Shown in pieces: positions 43,193 to 46,927 of a stretch of 46,927 bases of DNA. This DNA is from Planctomycetota bacterium (lineage in GTDB: Bacteria; Planctomycetota; UBA8742; UBA2392), in the NCBI GenBank assembly GCA_020638635.1, contig JACKIE010000018.1:1-46927 (forward strand). The letters are read 5' to 3'. The notes under the pieces are model-generated. The model was given only the letters and a program-made list of their open reading frames with translations. It was not told the DNA's origin and did no database searches. Both the position numbers and the translations under genes were made by a program. Numbering within the stretch: position 1 is the stretch's first letter; every line of letters starts with the position of its first letter.

Positions 43193-43490
43193 AGAGGTGT
43201 TTCCTGGACTTCTCCATGGCGCGGCGCAGGCGACGGTTGCTCACGGCGTTCTCGCAGACCAGATCGACCTTCAGGCCGAACAGCGACTCGAGTTCCTGCT
43301 TGAGCCCGAAGTACTGGTTGAATCCGCCCATCGGGTTGGAGTAGTCGAATTCCACCAGGAAATCCAGGTCGCTGGTTGCGGGGTCAAAATCTCCACGGGT
43401 GGCGGAGCCGAACAGGTCGAGCCTGCGCACGCCGAACTGCCTGCACAGGGTGCTTAGACTGGCCATCTGCTCAGCGGTGAATTCAATCAT
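43182..43490 (-). CDS. mntA: MntA-type nucleotidyltransferase antitoxin
   Basis: A 102-residue minimal nucleotidyltransferase starting at ATG 43490 (MIEFTAEQMASLSTLCRQFG); the open frame further upstream runs antisense into another gene. The motif LFGSATRGDFDPATSDLDFL carries GS plus the DxD pair (D41, D43), with the third acidic residue in VDLVCE. MntA transfers AMP to the Tyr of the HepT R-x4-H-x-Y motif and so inactivates the toxin. The pair is compact, overlapping and divergent from the TPR-like gene at 43546. Confidence 0.93.
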   Translation of the reverse strand: MIEFTAEQMASLSTLCRQFGVRRLDLFGSATRGDFDPATSDLDFLVEFDYSNPMGGFNQYFGLKQELESLFGLKVDLVCENAVSNRRLRRAMEKSRKHLYAA

Positions 43491-43545
43491 AAAGGCAGTA
43501 TAGCATCGCCCGCGACAGCGTAGTAAGACGGGGCCGGAGACTACC

Positions 43546-44442
43546 ATGGACTTCAACGAACTGATCAACGGCGGCTGGGCGCGCCACGAGAAAGAGACTG
43601 CCGCGTTGGCCGCCGACCTTGAAGCCAACGTTGCCCTGGCCCAGACGCCCCAGCAGGCGGGCGCGTTTCTGCAGCTTGCCAACCATGCCATCGGCCAGCA
43701 CCTGAACGACTGGCCCCGCGCCGCGGCGCTGGCCGAAAAGCTGATGCACGGCCGCGAAGACGCCCACGAGCTGGCGATGCCCTACAGCAGCCTGGCGGTG
43801 GCGCAGTACATGGCGGGCAAGACGGCCGACGGGCTGGCGAGCGAGGCGCACGCGGTGCGGCTGACGAACATGGAGAAGGTCAGCATCGTGGTGCGCACCC
43901 GGGCGCTGGTGGCCTCGGCGCTGGTGGCGGCGCGGCGCATTGAGGAAGCCACCACGGTGTTCACCGCGGCGCTTGAGCTCGCGCGCGCCCAGGACGAGAA
44001 GCTGGCCTGCGACCAGGCGCTGGCGGTCACGGGCAACAACCTGGCCACGGAGCTGCTGAACCAGGCCGCGCGCACGCCCGCCGAGGAAGCGCTGATGCTG
44101 CAGGCCGCGGAGGCCAGCCGCGAGTTCTGGCTGAAGTGCGGGACGTGGGAGAATGAGGAGCGCGCGGAGTACCTGTTCACGCTGATCTACAACAAGCTGA
44201 ATCAACCGGCCAAAGCGCTGGAGCACGCGGCCAAGGCGCTGGACGTGATTGCGAAGAACGGCGAAGAGGTGGTGGACGAGGCCTTCATCAACCTGGCGAT
44301 GGCGGACGCGTTCCGGCTGATGGGCGAGCGCGGCGGCTATGACAAAACCCTGGCCCGCGCCGAAGAGCTCGCGGCCGACTTCAACGACGAAGGGCTGAAA
44401 AGCTGGTTCAAGGACGAACGCGCCAAGGTGGAGTGGAAGTAG
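43546..44442 (+). CDS. TPR-like cytoplasmic protein
   Basis: A 298-residue all-helical protein without signal peptide (MDFNELINGGWARHEKETAA). Helix pairs resemble TPRs: AGAFLQLANHAIGQHLNDWP, AHELAMPYSSLAVAQYMAGK, RIEEATTVFTAALELARAQD, LNQPAKALEHAAKALDVIAK and GGYDKTLARAEELAADFNDE. No catalytic motif. The last 64 codons are repeated, at 91% identity, behind the neighbouring WD40 gene (46511-46702), implying a former tandem paralogue. It diverges from mntA with only 55 nt between. Probably an adaptor; function unknown. Confidence 0.82.
   Translation: MDFNELINGGWARHEKETAALAADLEANVALAQTPQQAGAFLQLANHAIGQHLNDWPRAAALAEKLMHGREDAHELAMPYSSLAVAQYMAGKTADGLASEAHAVRLTNMEKVSIVVRTRALVASALVAARRIEEATTVFTAALELARAQDEKLACDQALAVTGNNLATELLNQAARTPAEEALMLQAAEASREFWLKCGTWENEERAEYLFTLIYNKLNQPAKALEHAAKALDVIAKNGEEVVDEAFINLAMADAFRLMGERGGYDKTLARAEELAADFNDEGLKSWFKDERAKVEWK
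44251..44442 (+). repeat. Direct repeat, left copy (3' end of the TPR-like gene)
   Basis: 192 nt that recur at 46511-46702 with 17 differences by my count (about 91% identity), mostly at third codon positions. The two copies bracket the WD40 gene. Confidence 0.85.
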
Positions 44443-44489
44443 GCGGAATGGGTGCTGGTTTCACACTTCGATCGACGTCAAGGAGAGTT

Positions 44490-46421
44490 ATGCGCCTCAA
44501 CAGAGCGCTTGGCACAGCAAGGTGCCTGGCAGTTGCATTGCTGGGTACCGTGTTGGCGAGCCATTTCGGAGCCGCCCAGGAAGGCAGCGATGCCGCGAGT
44601 TTTGAGGCGCTGCATACCATTGAAGGCCACCTGGACTACGTGAAGTCGGTCGCGTTCAGTCCTGATGGGCAGACCCTGGTTTCTTGCGGCACGGACAAGA
44701 CGGTCAGAATCTGGGAAGTCAGCACCAGCAAGGAACTGCTCGTATCAAGACAGCACACGGAGTCGGTCTACTCCGCGGCGTTCAGCCCTGACGGCTCTGC
44801 AGTGGCTTCCGCGGGTGGTGACGCCACGATTCGGATCATGGAGGCATCAACGGGAAAGGAAGTGCGGACGCTGACAGGGCACAAGGGGGTCGTCAGCAGC
44901 GTCGCCTACAGCCCCGATGGCGCGATCTTGGCCTCCGGCGGCGATGACAAGATTGTCAGGCTCTGGGAGGTATCGACGGGGCAGGAACGGAAGGCACTTG
45001 AAGGCCACACCTCCATCATTAGCTGTGTTGCATTCAGTCCGGATGGCAAGCTGCTCGCAACTTGCGGTGCGGATCAGCTGCTCAAACTGTGGGATGTCGC
45101 GAGTGGAACAGAGGTCCTCACCATCACCGGGCACAAGTCGTGGGTCTACTCAGTGGCCTTCAGCCCCGACGGGAAAATGGTTGCATCTGCAAGCTCCAGC
45201 AGTCCGGCAAGACTCTGGGAGGTAGACACGGGCAAGGAGCTGCGGACGTTCGGGGCAGCTGAGAGTGCGCCCGTCGCGATCCAGTTCCTCCCCGATGGCA
45301 AGACGCTGGCAACGGCGGGAAGTAAGGCGGCCAAACTCTGGGACGTGGCAACCGGGGCAGAGCTCAGGAAGTTCGAACACCAGGACACATACATCGATCG
45401 TGTAGCTGTCAGCCCCGACGGAAAAACGCTGGCCGCCGCGTGCAGCGACAAGTCCATAGTGCAGTGGGACGCCTCCAGCGGAAAAGAGTTGCGCTCATTC
45501 GAGGGCTACGGCGATGGTGTTTACTGCATCGCCTTCAGCCCCGACGGCAAAATCCTCGCCGTTGCCGGTATGGGACCGTGGATCAAGCTCTTTGAGCCAA
45601 CCAGCGGTCGTTTGCTGCTCAAGGTCAAAGGGCATGCATCCACGGTCACGAGCTTGGCGTTCAGTCCTGATGGGAAGTTGCTCGCCACCGCGAGCTTCGA
45701 CAAGACCGTGAAGTTGTGGAATGTCTCGGACGGGTCCGAGGTGCGGAAGCTGGAGGGGCACGCGAAGTACGTCTACTGTGTCAGGTTCAGCCCCGATGGA
45801 AAGACGCTGGCTTCTGCAAGTGCCGACAAAACGGTCAAGCTGTGGGATGTCGAATCGGGGGCGTGCGTTCGCACGCTTGAGGGGCATGACGGTGCGGTGC
45901 GCGCCGTCGCGTTTAGCCCCGATGGAGTCACGCTGGCCTCGGCGGGCGACAAGCCCACGATCAGGTTCTGGAGCCTTGATACAGGCGAGCAATCGAGCAC
46001 CGTGGAAGCGGCGACTCGATCGGTCTGGAGCCTGGCTTTCAGCCCCGACGGCAAGACGCTGGCTTCGGTGGGAAGCTCCGACTACTACAACCCATCCAAA
46101 GACGAACGCATGGTCTGGTTGTGGGACTTGGCGACCGGCAAGAAACTGCGCCAGTTCAAAGGTCATAAAGGCGCTGTCCTCGCGGTGGTGTTTACTCCAG
46201 ATGGGAAGTGCCTCGCGTCGGCCTCCCAGGACAAGACCGTCAAGGTTTGGGATGCGGCCACCGCAGACTGCCTTCAGACTCTCAGTGGGCATACAAACGG
46301 ATTGCTTGCATTGGCGATCAGCGCCGATGGCAAGTTACTCGCCTCCGGCGGCACCAACGCTGCGTTGCAGGTCGGCAGGGACATGACTGTCAGGGTCTGG
46401 GGCACTGGGTCGGAGAAATGA
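44490..46421 (+). CDS. Secreted 14-repeat WD40 protein
   Basis: ATG 44490 follows AGGAGAGTT and gives 643 residues with a signal peptide (MRLNRALGTARCLAVALLGT, cleavage near FGAAQ). The rest is 14 consecutive WD40 repeats, each near 'GH--V-SVAFSPDGK-LAS-S-DKTVKLWDV-TGKELR', for example GHLDYVKSVAFSPDGQTLVS, GHAKYVYCVRFSPDGKTLAS and GHKGAVLAVVFTPDGKCLAS. Fourteen blades fit two seven-bladed propellers. Repeat 12 carries an insertion (SSDYYNPSKDERM). The high identity between blades suggests recent internal amplification. No enzymatic domain is attached. Likely a periplasmic or surface scaffold. It sits between two copies of the TPR-like gene's 3' end. Confidence 0.92.
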   Translation: MRLNRALGTARCLAVALLGTVLASHFGAAQEGSDAASFEALHTIEGHLDYVKSVAFSPDGQTLVSCGTDKTVRIWEVSTSKELLVSRQHTESVYSAAFSPDGSAVASAGGDATIRIMEASTGKEVRTLTGHKGVVSSVAYSPDGAILASGGDDKIVRLWEVSTGQERKALEGHTSIISCVAFSPDGKLLATCGADQLLKLWDVASGTEVLTITGHKSWVYSVAFSPDGKMVASASSSSPARLWEVDTGKELRTFGAAESAPVAIQFLPDGKTLATAGSKAAKLWDVATGAELRKFEHQDTYIDRVAVSPDGKTLAAACSDKSIVQWDASSGKELRSFEGYGDGVYCIAFSPDGKILAVAGMGPWIKLFEPTSGRLLLKVKGHASTVTSLAFSPDGKLLATASFDKTVKLWNVSDGSEVRKLEGHAKYVYCVRFSPDGKTLASASADKTVKLWDVESGACVRTLEGHDGAVRAVAFSPDGVTLASAGDKPTIRFWSLDTGEQSSTVEAATRSVWSLAFSPDGKTLASVGSSDYYNPSKDERMVWLWDLATGKKLRQFKGHKGAVLAVVFTPDGKCLASASQDKTVKVWDAATADCLQTLSGHTNGLLALAISADGKLLASGGTNAALQVGRDMTVRVWGTGSEK

Positions 46422-46510
46422 ATTGGCTGCTCGCACGTTGGTATAGGGGCGCGCGGTTTGACTGTTGGCCAGGAACCAAGATCGGTAACGAGAAGGCCCC
46501 GGCGGGCACC

Positions 46511-46696
46511 GCGAAGAACGGCGAAGAGGTGGTAGACGAGGCCTTCATCAACCTCGCCATGGCGGACGCGTTCCGGATCATGGGCGAGCGCGGCGGCTAC
46601 GACAAGACGCTGGCTCGTGCCGAAGAGCTCGCGGCCGACTTCAACGACGCAGGCCTGCAAAGCTGGTTCAAGGAAGAACGCGCCAAGGCGGAGTGA
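46511..46696 (+). pseudogene. Remnant of a second TPR-like gene (3' end only)
   Basis: The frame reads NGEEVVDEAFINLAMADAFR, IMGERGGYDKTLARAEELAA and DFNDAGLQSWFKEERAKAE, then TGA at 46694. It matches the end of the 43546-44442 protein except for conservative changes. No start or 5' part is present: upstream sequence to the WD40 stop is unrelated. The TGA replaces a TGG codon of the other copy, and the other copy's TAG is still present 6 nt later. The full paralogue was lost, probably when the WD40 gene was inserted. Confidence 0.8.
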
Positions 46697-46725
46697 GAGT
46701 AGGGGCGGGTGGTCCGCTTGCACTG

Positions 46726-46927
46726 CTAACCGAAGTGAAACGCGGTTATGCGGGCGTTGGAGAAGTGGCCGGTGTACGGGACTGTGGCCGCGTCTTCGCC
46801 GGCTGCGCCGGCCGTTACCATCAGGGGTAGCAGATGCTCTTCCCTTGGGTGGGCCTGGCGGGCGGCTGGGGCTTCTGCCCATTGCTGCAACAGCTGGTTG
46901 CGCTGGTCCGGCGCGGCCGTTACGGCT
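46726..46927 (-). CDS. C-terminal end of a LigB/DODA-type extradiol dioxygenase (5' part beyond the window)
   Basis: Minus-strand reading from the window edge to TAG at 46728-46726 gives 66 residues. WAEAPAARQAHPREEHLLPL and MVTAGAAGEDAATVPY, ending ITAFHFG, are the conserved C-terminus of class III extradiol dioxygenases of the 4,5-DOPA dioxygenase group (YgiD-like), which use a non-haem metal to open a catechol ring; the HPREEHLLPL histidine region is a hallmark. The N-terminal metal ligands are outside the window. It is convergent with the TPR-like remnant. Confidence 0.85.
   Translation of the reverse strand, partial: AVTAAPDQRNQLLQQWAEAPAARQAHPREEHLLPLMVTAGAAGEDAATVPYTGHFSNARITAFHFG

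Overview
The window is high-GC bacterial DNA with no rRNA, tRNA or CRISPR array that I could see. Lipoprotein signals, an Amidase_3 cell-wall amidase, PilB/PilT motor ATPases and a CPA2 antiporter point to a diderm. The style resembles Planctomycetota or a similarly repeat-rich deep lineage: secreted HEAT/TPR/WD40 proteins, an ECF sigma factor with a FecR-like partner, a fused 2-oxo-acid dehydrogenase E1, and many small palindromic repeats, some of which read as G-A-G-F-Q-P-A or S-A-G-V-P-P-A when translated. This placement is an inference and is weak without a marker gene.

Layout. 1-5.4 kb: end of an unknown gene, mnmA, a frameshifted ORF6N gene, gcdH, a ribbon-helix-helix protein and a large HTH regulator divergent from a possible 24-residue membrane peptide. 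5.6-9.1 kb: a lipoprotein amidase, then a secreted HEAT-repeat protein coupled to moeA. 9.4-13.2 kb: a glycan-type operon (carbamoyltransferase, small membrane protein, WecA/MraY-like transferase with an extra C-terminal domain). 13.3-15.1 kb: CPA2-CBS antiporter. 15.2-16.4 kb: a self-contained two-gene cassette of unknown function beside a transposase remnant. 16.4-22.1 kb: a peptidase-MA-type protein, a large membrane protein, an M19 dipeptidase and a DUF3047 lipoprotein. 22.2-27.2 kb: DUF445, pilB, pilT and an HTH-receiver fusion with a degenerate receiver. 27.5-31.3 kb: a giant TPR protein and an unknown gene that carries palindromic repeats in frame. 31.7-37.1 kb: ECF sigma/anti-sigma pair, a methyltransferase, and a PepSY-like acidic protein followed by a two-component system. 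37.1-40.6 kb: a repeat cluster, then a lower-GC island with an AlbA_2 protein and a DUF262-HNH (GmrSD-like) protein. 40.7-46.9 kb: fused E1 alpha/beta, a HepT/MntA toxin-antitoxin pair, a TPR-like gene, a 14-repeat WD40 gene flanked by a copy of the TPR gene's 3' end, and the end of a LigB-type dioxygenase.

The best candidates for undescribed biology are the DUF262-HNH + AlbA_2 pair (37638-40345), which looks like an acquired defence module, and the overlapping gene pair at 15205-16093, which has its own promoter and terminator and lies next to an IS remnant. A second theme is repeat ecology. Several short palindrome families sit right behind stop codons, and some are inserted in frame inside genes.
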